A DNA stretch of 41,196 nt. Origin: Candidatus Aenigmarchaeota archaeon LH_S4 (GTDB lineage: Archaea; Aenigmatarchaeota; Aenigmatarchaeia; QMZS01). Of this stretch, positions 8,868-18,932 are shown piece by piece. The notes under the pieces were generated by a model that saw nothing but the letters and a program-made list of their open reading frames with translations, searched no databases and was not told the DNA's origin. The DNA is taken from NCBI GenBank assembly GCA_023659975.1, contig JAGXOI010000002.1, positions 2,273-43,468 on the forward strand. The letters are read 5' to 3'. The first letter of the stretch is position 1. Each line of letters begins with the position of its first letter. A program made the translations under genes and the position numbers.

Positions 8868-9545
8868 ATGGAACCTGTAACTACAAGGCTGAAAAAAGGT
8901 GGGGAAGTATTTGAAATTTTAGTTTATCCAAGGGAAGCTCTTGAGTTCAAACAAAGAAAAAAAATAGTAGAAGATGTTATTGTTTCAGATGAAATATTTT
9001 CAGATATAGAGAGGGGTGAAAAAGTATCCTCTCAGGATTTAAACAAAAACTTTGGAACTGAGAACAGGATTGAAGTTGCAAAAAAAATTATAATTGAAGG
9101 AGAAATACAAATTCCAAAGGAACTAAGAGATGAAATGCTGGATAAAAAGAAAAAGCAGATTGCGGCAATTATTTCAAAGACAGCAATAAATCCTCAGACA
9201 AAGGCACCACATCCAATTGAAAGAATTTTAAGAGCTATGGAAAATATAGGAATTAATATAACTTTTTATAAAAGTGTTGAAGAGCAGGTCCAGGAGATAA
9301 TAAAAAAAATTAGAGTAGAAATCCCTCTATCAATTGAAAATCTAAAGATGGAAATAAGAATTCCAGCAAAATATTCTGGTGCTGCCTATGGAAAAATCAA
9401 ATCTCTTGGTAAAATCCTAAAGGAAAACTGGAATAGTGATGGAAGTTTTTTCTGTTATTTGGAAATCCCTGCAGGACAGAAAAATGATGTCTATGATAAA
9501 CTTGGATCTTTAACTCATGGAGAAGCTTTTATCAAGGAGAAATAA
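8868..9545 (+). CDS. sdo1: Ribosome maturation protein SBDS/Sdo1
   Basis: LKKGGEVFEILVYP, INPQTKAPHPIERILRAME, PAKYSGAAYGKI. Confidence 0.96.
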   Translation: MEPVTTRLKKGGEVFEILVYPREALEFKQRKKIVEDVIVSDEIFSDIERGEKVSSQDLNKNFGTENRIEVAKKIIIEGEIQIPKELRDEMLDKKKKQIAAIISKTAINPQTKAPHPIERILRAMENIGINITFYKSVEEQVQEIIKKIRVEIPLSIENLKMEIRIPAKYSGAAYGKIKSLGKILKENWNSDGSFFCYLEIPAGQKNDVYDKLGSLTHGEAFIKEK

Positions 9546-9546
9546 G

Positions 9547-10194
9547 CTAAAAAACCTTCAAGCCTTCCTGAAGCTCAGCAAGTTCCTTACCTTTTAAATT
9601 TTTTGGAATAATTGCTCCTTTTGTATTTGCTAAAATTTCAGCTCCAGGGAAACCCTCATAAAATTCCAGTTTTTTAAATTCAATCCCAAGAGTTTTTTCA
9701 AGAATTTCAATTTCAGCATCTTTACAATTTTTATGCACAATTCCAGCTTTGTTTGTTACTGTGGCAAGAACTCCAGGAAAAGGTAAATCCGAGATTGTTG
9801 TTGCCTCTGTCTTCAGTTTCAGTTCCTTTTCAAAGAAATATTTTTTTTCTGCAAGATAAGGAGAGAGAATACAACCCTTGTCATTGCACAAAACCAGATT
9901 TCCCAAGGTTGTAAATATTCCTGTCAGTTTTATAACTTCTTTTTCTAAATTTTTTATCTCTGAGTCTGAAACAAGTTCAGGAACAAACATATATTTTAAA
10001 TTTGCCGCTGAAAATAATCCAATTAAGGAAGAATTATATAAACTTATCTTCTTTATTTTAACTTCTAAAGATTCTGATATTTTTTGGGTTTGGGCTTTTT
10101 TAACTTCTGCAGGAAGATACCCTACACTTTCTGTTATTAATCCCAGTAGACCTAAAGTTGGACTCCCTGAAAACTCTGTTTGATAGACTGCCAT
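9547..10194 (-). CDS. eif6: Translation initiation factor aIF-6
   Basis: GLLGLITESVGYLP, SLYNSSLIGLFSAANLKYMFVP, GNLVLCNDKGCILSP pentein-type repeats. Confidence 0.95.
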   Translation of the reverse strand: MAVYQTEFSGSPTLGLLGLITESVGYLPAEVKKAQTQKISESLEVKIKKISLYNSSLIGLFSAANLKYMFVPELVSDSEIKNLEKEVIKLTGIFTTLGNLVLCNDKGCILSPYLAEKKYFFEKELKLKTEATTISDLPFPGVLATVTNKAGIVHKNCKDAEIEILEKTLGIEFKKLEFYEGFPGAEILANTKGAIIPKNLKGKELAELQEGLKVF

Positions 10195-10200
10195 AAATAA

Positions 10201-10428
10201 CTACTCCTTATTTTTTTCAATAGCAAGTTTCACATCATTAAGCATTATTGTTTTCCTGTCTGCGTGTCTTGCAAATTTATCTGCTTTTTGAATAATTTTC
10301 TCCAATTCTGAAATCAAGTATTCTGAAATAAATAATGCCGTATCTTTGCTAATTCTTTCTGCACCCAATTCCCTTGAAAGCCTTAGAATAGTATGTAATG
10401 GTAACTTAGATTTCTTTTTTTTGAACAT
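10201..10428 (-). CDS. Archaeal histone
   Basis: Histone-fold ERISKDTALFISEYLISELEKIIQKADKFARHADRKTIMLNDVKLAI. Confidence 0.95.
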   Translation of the reverse strand: MFKKKKSKLPLHTILRLSRELGAERISKDTALFISEYLISELEKIIQKADKFARHADRKTIMLNDVKLAIEKNKE

Positions 10429-10430
10429 AA

Positions 10431-10736
10431 TTATCTAAATAGAAAAAAAGAAGCAACAGAATAAAGACCTTTAATCAAGAAATAAAAAAATAGGATTATT
10501 ATAACTAAATTACCAAACCCGTAAGAAAATAAAATGAGAAAGGCTATGATTAAATCCAAGAGGGATAGAAATATGAATAAAGGAGTAATTGTGGGCAGAA
10601 TCGGGATAAAAGAAGAAATCCCTCTTAAAAAGAGAAAAAGAATCAAAATAAGTGCGATTGGGTTTTCTAGGTAATTTAAAAAAAGCAGAATTCCTGTAAC
10701 GATATCAATAAAGCCCATCAAGTCAAAGAACGACAT
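10431..10736 (-). CDS. Small membrane protein
   Basis: 101 aa, several TM segments. Confidence 0.6.
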   Translation of the reverse strand: MSFFDLMGFIDIVTGILLFLNYLENPIALILILFLFLRGISSFIPILPTITPLFIFLSLLDLIIAFLILFSYGFGNLVIIILFFYFLIKGLYSVASFFLFR

Positions 10737-10766
10737 TATAACAATTTAATTTTTTATTAACATTAT

Positions 10767-10938
10767 GCCTCAGTAGCTCAGTAGGTGGAGCATCTGGCTG
10801 TTAACCAGGAGGTCGAAGGTTCGAGTGAAGACTTTTCTTTCCTAAAAGAAAATTCCTCAAAGTCAAAAGAAAGGGAGGTTCCTGCTTCGCAGAGATATTA
10901 TCTCCTGTATTTTGATTACGGAAATCCTTCCTGAGGCG
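10767..10938 (+). tRNA. tRNA-Asn(GTT) interrupted by a 99-nt intron in the T-loop
   Basis: Acceptor GCCTCAG/CTGAGGC, D-arm GCTC/GAGC, anticodon arm TCTGG CTGTTAA CCAGG, T-stem GAAGG/CCTTC; loop TTCGAG|intron 10826-10924|T. Confidence 0.92.
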
Positions 10939-10997
10939 GAACTCTTTTGTATATGTTACTTTCCTTAGAGAGATAGCAAAACAAGGTGCATATATGA

Positions 10998-11147
10998 AAG
11001 AGTATAAAAAACAACAATCAGAGAAAACTTAGTTATAGAAGATTATTAAGAATTTCAGAATATAATAAACAATTATTGATAAAATATTTAGAAGAAAAAC
11101 AATCAGAGAAAGTTCATATCTGTGTATACCTTTACTTGCTACCTTAA
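10998..11147 (+). pseudogene. Startless open frame, possible tyrosine recombinase core-binding-domain relic
   Basis: ...LSYRRLLRISEYNKQLLIKYLEEKQSEKVHICVYLYLLP*; resemblance judged by eye only. Confidence 0.25.
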
Positions 11148-11385
11148 TTTCCCTATTTTACTGCGAGAGGCACGAAGTTCTAGAGCAAATTAAAATGCAA
11201 AACTTAAAATTAATTATGCAGGAGATATAGGAAAAACCTTTACTAACATTAGGGATAGATTTAATAAATAATCTATGATTAATTAATTATATGCAGATTA
11301 AAAATATTTCAAAAGAAAATAGACTAAGAGAAAGATTTCAAAAATTAGGAGCATCTGCTTTGAATGGTGTTATACAATAAATAAT

Positions 11386-11757
11386 ATGCAAATCCAGGAA
11401 GTATCAGAATGGTTGGATAAGTATAACAGTAAAAATGAATCCTTTGATTTAGAAAAAGAAATAGAGACTATAATAAGCCAGAAGAATTATCTAACAAAAG
11501 AAGATTTGATAACGATAGTAAAATGGAAATATCATAAAGGTTTAGAAAAAAATAGAGAAAGGGCAATTAATTTTCTTGAACAAATGAATGGTTCGGAAAT
11601 AGAAAAAATTACTCAGGAAGCATTTGAGATTGAAGAAGAGAGTAAAAAAATAAGAAAATTATGTAAAATTAAAAGTGTAGGAATATCTTTAGCAAGTTGT
11701 ATTTTTTGTTTTTCTATACTTTTTTCTTTACCGTTCATTTTTTCTTCCTTTTTCTAG
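11386..11757 (+). CDS. Hypothetical protein, possibly a truncated helix-hairpin-helix-type protein with hydrophobic C-terminus
   Basis: 123 aa; IVKWKYHKGLEKNRERAINFLEQ...SVGISLAS then a hydrophobic tail. Confidence 0.5.
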   Translation: MQIQEVSEWLDKYNSKNESFDLEKEIETIISQKNYLTKEDLITIVKWKYHKGLEKNRERAINFLEQMNGSEIEKITQEAFEIEEESKKIRKLCKIKSVGISLASCIFCFSILFSLPFIFSSFF

Positions 11758-11894
11758 CATAAAGGATAACTTTAACTTTTTGGAGGACTTTAGCATAAAA
11801 AGTAACTTTCTCACCTTTTTTAGTATGGAATGAAATTTTATCTTCTGTGGATTTTGTTGCCCAAAAACTTACTTTTCTTTTTTCCTTACCCTTT

Positions 11895-14819
11895 TCACAT
11901 ACCTTCAACAAAATCTCCTAATGTTCCTTCTACTTTTGACTTAGTTAACTTAGCATATTCTAATATCTCCTCTGTTGATCCCCCTTTATCTCTCATTTCA
12001 TAAAAAGTATTTTCTCCGAGTAAAACATAATTCCAAGTGCAATTCATTCTATCTTCTGCTTTTAGTTCATTGATTTTAGTTATCCAATCAATTGTTGCCA
12101 GCCTTTTTTGTTTTACATTTTGGCTACTTAAATCTTTTTGTGCTTTTGTTTCAACAAGATAAATTTTATTATCAATTCTTACAATAAAATCAGGGTAATA
12201 ACGAGCTAATAAACCATCTTCTCTAATATAAAAAATATGAGCAAAGTCATGATAATTCTCGTTAATTTTGAGAAAGGCTCTAACTTTTGAGTCTGTGTCA
12301 ACAAATTCAATAAAACTCTTTTCAAATCCACCTTTGTGTGAAGGATAAGCCAATTTTTCGTAAATCACTTTTGAGATATCTAAAGAAAAATTTTCCCTCA
12401 TTTTAATCTCTGAAACTTCAGAAAAGAATTTTTTGATCACTTTTGCATCAGTAATTTCTATATTCTTTTGAAGATCATAGATTGTCTGACTTACTTGCTT
12501 AATAATGTGGGTAACTATCTTTGATTTGGATAATAATAAGACTCTCCAGTTATTGTCTTTTAAAGGGTCAAAATCTTGATTAAACAATTTATGTTTTATG
12601 TAATTATCTGTTAGTTTTGCTATTTCTACAGTATTAACTTGCATCATTGGAAAGGTTTTTTTATTCTTTTCACCAACAACCAATGAGGATACTCCATTTA
12701 CTAATCTGGCAATAAATTCGTTATAACTTTTTGCAGTAAAAATATCCGCAGTTACAGAATATTCTCCAAATCTTGTCTTAACTGTTATTTCCTCTGAATA
12801 GAAAGTATCTCCTTCTCTATGAACTAATTTCTTTAAATCTTCTAAAGGGATAGGAAAAGGTGCTAAATTTTCAAAAGATAATTCTTTTGGTGCTAAGTTT
12901 TCTTCTTTGTCTCTAACAATAATTGGCCAGAAAAAATCATAATTTTTGTAATCTTTTCTTAATCCAACTTTTATTATATCTCCTAATATACTTCTTCGGT
13001 CTGTTGGTATTTCGGTTGTTGCTCCGATTGCACCATCTCTTAACAAACTATCGTAGAATTGTATAAAGGCTGGATGCTCAACTATACTTAAAATATCTAG
13101 ATAATTATTTGGCTCTTCTTTCTTTTCAAGCAATTTTATTCTATTTTCTTTTTTAATTTCTTGAAACTCTGGCTCTCGCCACATTATTCTTAATCCTCTT
13201 CCGATTATTTGCTCCAAAAGAATATATGAAGTACTTGAACGCAAAGGAACAATCACACAGATATTATTTACATCAAAACCCTCTCTTAACATTAAAACAG
13301 AAACAATTACTTTTGGTGTTTCATGTTTATCCATATTAAACAACTTCTGCTTTATTTCTATCCATTCTTTCTGTGGAATTTGTCCTTTTTTGTTAGAATC
13401 TATTTGCATAACATCTTCATCAGACAAACCCTCTGATTTTAAGAAAGTTATAATCTGAGGCGTAACTTTTGTATCCTCGCAGATTATTAACATTTTTGGG
13501 TATTTATTTGAAATTCCATTTCTATCTGCTGTTAATGCAACAAATTCTTTTTCCAGTATTTTGAGTTTTTGGAGTCCTGCTCTAATCATAATTTTTTGCC
13601 CTTTTGACAAACCAATGACAGTTTTTCCTTCCCTTTCTGCTTTAAAATCTAAAGGAAGAGCGGCAATATCTTTTCTCTTATCTAAGGCTATTGTCTTAAC
13701 AAACCCTTTTTTTATTGCAGTCACTAAATCAAAATTAACTATAATATGCGGAAAAAAATGTTTTGTTCTTTTCTGGCCAGAACCGCTTACATTAAAAGGG
13801 GTTGCAGAAAAGTCAATTTGAATAAAATTATCTTTTTTTGTTTCTGATATTTTAGTCAGACTTTTCTGCCATTCAACTTCAAAAATTTCTCCTGCTTTTT
13901 TAACTTCATGAATATGATGAGCTTCATCATTGAAAATAACCAAATCTGGCAGGTTTCTCAAATATTCAATTTCTTTTCCTTTTGAATAATTATTATCTAA
14001 TTCATTTAAACTATGTCCTGCTGTTGTTCCCGGTGTGATTGGTAATATCTCTTTTACAACTTTGGAAGGATCATCTAAGGGACTTCCATAATTTTCTTCT
14101 TCTTCAACACCTGCCAAAAGATGCCAATTGGTTATAGCAATTAGCCCTTCTCCAGTAACTTTTTTACCAATCTCTTCTTTTTTAACCACATTTGACTGTA
14201 TAAAACCAAAAACAATATCTCTAAAAGCAGGAGGTATAAATAAATTTTCAAACATTTTAAAATCTGATTTTTCAAAATCTCTTGTTCCGTCTTCCTGTTC
14301 CTTACCTAAAAAAGCATCCCGTAACCTTTCATAAACTATTAATCCTGGTGCAACCAAAAGAAAATTTTTGGAATATCTTCCATTTGGAGTTTCTTCATAT
14401 TTTGCGTTTAGATATTGCCAGATTAAGATAGCATGAAGAACCCATGTTTTTCCTGTTCCTGTCGCCATTTTAACACCATATTTTGAATAATTGTATTTAT
14501 CTTTTTTGAGGTCCAGCATATCTACTTCTGTTAATGATTCTAGATTTGCTGACATATACATATCATAAACATTTTTACATTTTAAAATTTCATGCAGATA
14601 AATTATATTAAGAATTGCTTGTTTCTGTCCTTCATGAAAATTAATATTTCTTGTTTCACAAAAAGAATCAGAAAACCAGAATTTTAATAAATCTTTTGTA
14701 ATCGGAGTTACTTTCTCTAAAAATATGCCTGCTTCCCACTCTTTATTTGCCATCTCTGTAACAATTCTGGCAAATTTTAAAGGAATATTCCTTGTCCCAA
14801 TATTTGTTGGAGTTACCAT
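11895..14819 (-). CDS. res: Type III restriction enzyme, Res subunit (SF2 helicase plus PD-(D/E)xK nuclease)
   Basis: MATGTGKTW Walker A, FNDEAHH, FSATPF, QIIGRGLRIMW; C-terminal PDFIVRIDNKIYLVETKAQ nuclease motif. Confidence 0.92.
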   Translation of the reverse strand: MVTPTNIGTRNIPLKFARIVTEMANKEWEAGIFLEKVTPITKDLLKFWFSDSFCETRNINFHEGQKQAILNIIYLHEILKCKNVYDMYMSANLESLTEVDMLDLKKDKYNYSKYGVKMATGTGKTWVLHAILIWQYLNAKYEETPNGRYSKNFLLVAPGLIVYERLRDAFLGKEQEDGTRDFEKSDFKMFENLFIPPAFRDIVFGFIQSNVVKKEEIGKKVTGEGLIAITNWHLLAGVEEEENYGSPLDDPSKVVKEILPITPGTTAGHSLNELDNNYSKGKEIEYLRNLPDLVIFNDEAHHIHEVKKAGEIFEVEWQKSLTKISETKKDNFIQIDFSATPFNVSGSGQKRTKHFFPHIIVNFDLVTAIKKGFVKTIALDKRKDIAALPLDFKAEREGKTVIGLSKGQKIMIRAGLQKLKILEKEFVALTADRNGISNKYPKMLIICEDTKVTPQIITFLKSEGLSDEDVMQIDSNKKGQIPQKEWIEIKQKLFNMDKHETPKVIVSVLMLREGFDVNNICVIVPLRSSTSYILLEQIIGRGLRIMWREPEFQEIKKENRIKLLEKKEEPNNYLDILSIVEHPAFIQFYDSLLRDGAIGATTEIPTDRRSILGDIIKVGLRKDYKNYDFFWPIIVRDKEENLAPKELSFENLAPFPIPLEDLKKLVHREGDTFYSEEITVKTRFGEYSVTADIFTAKSYNEFIARLVNGVSSLVVGEKNKKTFPMMQVNTVEIAKLTDNYIKHKLFNQDFDPLKDNNWRVLLLSKSKIVTHIIKQVSQTIYDLQKNIEITDAKVIKKFFSEVSEIKMRENFSLDISKVIYEKLAYPSHKGGFEKSFIEFVDTDSKVRAFLKINENYHDFAHIFYIREDGLLARYYPDFIVRIDNKIYLVETKAQKDLSSQNVKQKRLATIDWITKINELKAEDRMNCTWNYVLLGENTFYEMRDKGGSTEEILEYAKLTKSKVEGTLGDFVEGM

Positions 14820-14826
14820 TTTTCAC

Positions 14827-15321
14827 TTATACATATTTATTAATTATTTTTATTGTTTGATTAACCATATCTTTCCTTTCCTCAGGTTCGCCGGGTTCAA
14901 TAGCATCCTTATTTTTTCTAAAATATACTACTAAACTGTTTGAAATAGAAAGAACATTTTCTTCAATTTTTTTAAGTTCGTCTTCCGTTAAAATTTTACT
15001 ACTTAAAATAACTTTGCGATTTTTTAGTCTATCATATTTTGCTGTAATATTCATCAAATTATTTCTTATTTCGTTTTGTGCATTAATTATCTTATCACGA
15101 AACTTTGCGTTAATTGATTCACTTTCAAAAGAAGTTGTAAATATATTTTTATAAAAAAGTAAATTGACTTTAAGTCTGATAAGTTCTTTTTTAAATTCAA
15201 AAAATGGAACAATAATAAATAATTCAAGATATTTAGTAATTAGAAATATAACTAAGGCAATAAATATAGTAGCAATTATTGGAAAGGTGGATTGTAAAAT
15301 CATATCAAGAAATGTAACCAT
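14827..15321 (-). CDS. Membrane-anchored coiled-coil protein encoded between mod and res
   Basis: 164 aa; one long N-terminal TM segment (IIATIFIALVIFLITKYLELFIIV) then charged helical region; spaced 1 bp from mod and 7 bp from res. Confidence 0.7.
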   Translation of the reverse strand: MVTFLDMILQSTFPIIATIFIALVIFLITKYLELFIIVPFFEFKKELIRLKVNLLFYKNIFTTSFESESINAKFRDKIINAQNEIRNNLMNITAKYDRLKNRKVILSSKILTEDELKKIEENVLSISNSLVVYFRKNKDAIEPGEPEERKDMVNQTIKIINKYV

Positions 15322-15322
15322 C

Positions 15323-17236
15323 TTAAATCACCTCTGCAATAGCAACACTTTCAAAACCAAAAACATCAACTGCTTTTACGCAAATTTTTCTCTTTTTACC
15401 GTCTTTTGGGATAATCAATTTTGCTTTTTTAATGACTCTAAGCGGGTCATTGTTATTCGCAATATTTTCCCTGTAATCCTGCCATTTGCTTCTGAATACT
15501 TCTCCATCATATTCTGGGTCAATGCTCCAGTATTCTATCAGACTTAGAGGGTCTTTGGAAACTACCTTTTGTAATTTTTCTTTATTTTTCTCATCCAAAG
15601 GCAAAGCATCAGGAGATAATAAAACATAATTATCAAGTTCAATTGTTAGCTCATAATTATCTTTATCATATTCTCTTTTTGTAATTGGTTTAATTGTCAA
15701 ATACTGTAAAGAAGAAAATCTTAATTTTCCTGTTTTAATCAATTTTTCATAACTGGTCTTTGATTTTAACTTGTCCAATAAATCCGGTGGAATAACCAAT
15801 ACTTCTAATTTATCATCATTCAAGGAAGTTATTATCTGGCTAATATCACTAACAAAATTCCAACCCAAAACAACAATTTTATTCCACCCACCCATAAATC
15901 TGTATCTTAACTCCTGAGCTTTTTTTAATGTGTTGTATCCCGTCATTTTTGTTGGTGAATCAACAAAAACAAGGGTTTTTGATTGTTTAATATAACCTAA
16001 ATTATTTAATGTTCCGTTTTGTTGTGGAAATGGCAAAGCACCATAGAGATTTAAAACAACATGGGCTAAATCTCCAATTCTTCTAAACTGTGATTTTTCA
16101 AACTGCTCTTTCTGATAATCCCCAATTGCCTGATATAAAAAGGGTTTTATATCTTGGTCGATTAATCTTTTTCTTGTAATCATACAGGCAGGTTTTCCCA
16201 ATTCACACATAATCCATTTTCTTCCCAACTTTTCAGCAACTGCTCCTGTTGTTCCGGAACCAGCGAAGAAGTCAGCAACAATATCGCCAGGATTAGAAGA
16301 GGCAAGGATAATGCGTTTTAAAAGAGCTTCGGGTTTTTGAGTAGTAAAATTTACTTGTTCAGAAATCATAGCTACACCAGTAGGAATGTAAATCCAGTCT
16401 TCAGGAAATTTCCCTCTTTCCGATAGTTGAATTACAACTGGCTCTCTTCCATGGTGAAAGATTTTCCTTCTTCCTGCCATCCTCTTGGATGCTTCACTAT
16501 ATTCTTGCCTAATCCTATCAGCTTCAAAAATATAATCATTTGATTTAGTATACCAAAATATATTCTCGTGCCTTCGAGCGAAAATTCTCATGCCTGGAGA
16601 AGTAGCCCCACTATAAACCCACACAATCTCATTCATGAAATTCTCCGCTCCAAAAATCTCATCCATCAAAACTTTAACATAATGTCCCACATGCCAGTCA
16701 CAGTGCACATAAATAGAACCATTTTCTGCTAAAAGCTCTCTCATCAAAACCAATCTAGGAATCATCATTCTTAAATAACTTGCAGTTCCATCTTTCCAAG
16801 TATCAGAATAAGCAAACTGCTCAATAACTGTTGGTTTTTGTTCTATTGTTGTTTCTTCTCCATCTCCCTTTTTAACATTGGGCAGAGTTATTTTTGTTCT
16901 GTAATCCGCTTTTGAATCAAAAGGGGGGTCAATATAAATTAGATCTATACTTCCACGCATTGATGGAGTAATGTGATTTCCTGCCAAAAGTGCCTGCATT
17001 GCCAAAAGGTTATCTCCATAAATTAATCTGTTAAACCACTCTCTTTTATCAACTTCTCTAATTCTCCCTTTAAATAGCCCGGAAGTGTCTTTTGATGGCA
17101 AAACCAATTCATTTGTCTGCAAAGTTATTTTAGTGTTTTTTGAAAGACTATCCAATATTCTTTGAGCCTCTTTCTTGCCTTGTGCAATTATTTTTGGCAG
17201 TTGCTCAATTAAAGAAACTGAATTGTTAGAGTTCAT
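15323..17236 (-). CDS. mod: Type III DNA methyltransferase, Mod subunit (beta-class N6-adenine)
   Basis: [13 protein letters not shown] (motif IV) preceding [21 protein letters not shown] (motif I). Confidence 0.92.
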   Translation of the reverse strand: MNSNNSVSLIEQLPKIIAQGKKEAQRILDSLSKNTKITLQTNELVLPSKDTSGLFKGRIREVDKREWFNRLIYGDNLLAMQALLAGNHITPSMRGSIDLIYIDPPFDSKADYRTKITLPNVKKGDGEETTIEQKPTVIEQFAYSDTWKDGTASYLRMMIPRLVLMRELLAENGSIYVHCDWHVGHYVKVLMDEIFGAENFMNEIVWVYSGATSPGMRIFARRHENIFWYTKSNDYIFEADRIRQEYSEASKRMAGRRKIFHHGREPVVIQLSERGKFPEDWIYIPTGVAMISEQVNFTTQKPEALLKRIILASSNPGDIVADFFAGSGTTGAVAEKLGRKWIMCELGKPACMITRKRLIDQDIKPFLYQAIGDYQKEQFEKSQFRRIGDLAHVVLNLYGALPFPQQNGTLNNLGYIKQSKTLVFVDSPTKMTGYNTLKKAQELRYRFMGGWNKIVVLGWNFVSDISQIITSLNDDKLEVLVIPPDLLDKLKSKTSYEKLIKTGKLRFSSLQYLTIKPITKREYDKDNYELTIELDNYVLLSPDALPLDEKNKEKLQKVVSKDPLSLIEYWSIDPEYDGEVFRSKWQDYRENIANNNDPLRVIKKAKLIIPKDGKKRKICVKAVDVFGFESVAIAEVI

Positions 17237-17332
17237 AAACTAATAAAAAAATAAAAAACCTATTCCTAATTTCTTAAGGACTAGCTCTACTCCATAAAAC
17301 AAAAACTAAAAAATCTAAAAATGAAAAATAAA

Positions 17333-17617
17333 TTATTTTTTCTTTCTTTTCTTTGGTTTTTCAACTTTTACTTCTTTTTTCTCCTTTTCCTTCGCTTTTT
17401 TCTCTTTCATTGTATCCCTGATTTCTTCTGCTTCAATCCAGACTACAAGCACTCCTATAACTAGTAAAATAAGTCCTATTGAACCAACGAGAATTATCTT
17501 CAGACTAAAAAGAGAATCTACCAATCCCACTACTTCAAAAGCACTGTGATACACATACCATGCTATTCCTGCTATTGCCACCAGCAAACCAATTATCAAC
17601 TTTACTACCGCGTTCAT
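17333..17617 (-). CDS. Small two-TM protein with Lys/Glu-rich tail
   Basis: 94 aa ORF. Confidence 0.6.
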   Translation of the reverse strand: MNAVVKLIIGLLVAIAGIAWYVYHSAFEVVGLVDSLFSLKIILVGSIGLILLVIGVLVVWIEAEEIRDTMKEKKAKEKEKKEVKVEKPKKRKKK

Positions 17618-17652
17618 AATATACCTAATATATTAATTAGTTTAGTATTTTT

Positions 17653-18228
17653 ATGGTGGTATTCAGCAACTATATTCAGAAAGCGTGGAAAAAACCCAAA
17701 GAAAACAAGTTATACAAAGAGAAATTGATAGATTTCAGGAAACAGAGAGTTATCACAAAAATAGACAATCCAACAAGAATAGATAGGGCTAAGACTTTGG
17801 GTTATAAAGCAAAACAGGGTTTTGTTGTTGTAAGAGTAAAAATCAAAAAGGGAACAAGAGTAAGAAAGAGGGTAACAAAAGGAAGAAAGCCTTCAAAACT
17901 TGGGACAAGAATCCCAGCAAAAAAAAGCAAGCAGGTTATTTCAGAAGAAAGGATTGCAAAAAAATTTCCTAATTTAGAAGTCCTTAACTCTTACTGGGTT
18001 GGAGAAGATGGAAAAAGCAAATGGTACGAAGTTATTTTAGTTGACAAAAACCATCCCCAGATAAAAAATGATAAATCTATTAACTGGATTCTCTCAAGGA
18101 AAAACAAGAATAGGGTTTCAAGGGGCTTAACTTCTGCAGGAAAAAAATCCAGAGGTCTAACGAAGAAAGGTAAAGGTGCTGAAAAAATCAGACCAAGTAT
18201 TGGAGCAAAAGGAGGACAAGGAAAATAG
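17653..18228 (+). CDS. rpl15e: 50S ribosomal protein L15e
   Basis: [70 protein letters not shown]. Confidence 0.97.
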   Translation: MVVFSNYIQKAWKKPKENKLYKEKLIDFRKQRVITKIDNPTRIDRAKTLGYKAKQGFVVVRVKIKKGTRVRKRVTKGRKPSKLGTRIPAKKSKQVISEERIAKKFPNLEVLNSYWVGEDGKSKWYEVILVDKNHPQIKNDKSINWILSRKNKNRVSRGLTSAGKKSRGLTKKGKGAEKIRPSIGAKGGQGK

Positions 18229-18672
18229 TTATTTGTCTGTGCTTCCAAAACCCCCTCTGCTATTTTTTTCAAATATTTCAATATCAGAAACTTCCTCTAA
18301 TTCAGGTCTCTCAAATCTCAAAAAAACAATCTGCCCTATTCTCTCTCCTTTTTCAATGACAACTTCTTTTTCTCCTATATTATAAAGATTCAGTTTTATT
18401 GAATCTTTTTCTCCGCAATAATCTAAATCGATAACCCCTACAGAATTTAGCATTATCAGATTTTTCTTAACCGGGAGAGAACTTCTGATAAATATCGCAG
18501 GGAAAAAATCTTTTTGGTCTGTTCTGATTATTATTCCTGTATCTACCAATCTGCTGGATTTTGCTTGAATTTTAACCCTTTCAAGAGAGCAGATATCATA
18601 GCCAACAGAATCCTTTGTTTTATATCCAACATCATTTATACCCTTAGGTACATAAATTTTTACTTTACTCAT
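18229..18672 (-). CDS. dut: dUTP diphosphatase
   Basis: SVGYDICS, RSSL, NSVGVIDLDYCGE, GERIGQIVF, RGGFGSTDK. Confidence 0.94.
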   Translation of the reverse strand: MSKVKIYVPKGINDVGYKTKDSVGYDICSLERVKIQAKSSRLVDTGIIIRTDQKDFFPAIFIRSSLPVKKNLIMLNSVGVIDLDYCGEKDSIKLNLYNIGEKEVVIEKGERIGQIVFLRFERPELEEVSDIEIFEKNSRGGFGSTDK

Positions 18673-18679
18673 ATTAGAT

Positions 18680-18921
18680 TGCCCCTGCTGGGATTTCCAA
18701 ACATCTTTTCTTTTTCTAAAAGGAAAGGGATGCCTTTGAACCCAGGTCCCCGCCTATCTCCATTTCATAGACTTTAAAGTCTCAAACCTTTCTCATACCT
18801 CAGATTTCCCTATTTGCGTGTAATACATAAATTTGTTTCCTTAGGTTGTCAGACCTTCTTTTTTAGAAGAAGGAATGACTGCGAAAGGGCGGTATCCTTG
18901 ACCGGACTAGACAACAAGGGC
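18680..18921 (-). tRNA. tRNA-Glu(TTC) with two introns: 37/38 (about 126 nt, 18756-18881) and T-loop 59/60 (41 nt, 18694-18734)
   Basis: Reverse strand: acceptor GCCCTTG/CAGGGGC (one GU), anticodon arm CCGCC CTTTCG|intron|A GGCGG, T-arm CTGGG TTCAAA|intron|T CCCAG. Confidence 0.9.
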
Positions 18922-18932
18922 ATAAATTATTT

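Noticed and set aside
13561-13821. Plus-strand ORFs within res, mod, pckA, the P-type ATPases and the hydrogenase genes (this and many others in the track)
   Set aside because: Shadow ORFs opposite strong coding regions; no family features.
17237-17332. Possible tRNA-Asn 3'-end duplicate marking the far boundary of the R-M island
   Set aside because: No match to CCTTCCTGAGGC found by eye.
18770-18783. Palindrome AGACTTTAAAGTCT as an operator
   Set aside because: Lies inside the tRNA-Glu intron and is more simply an intron hairpin.
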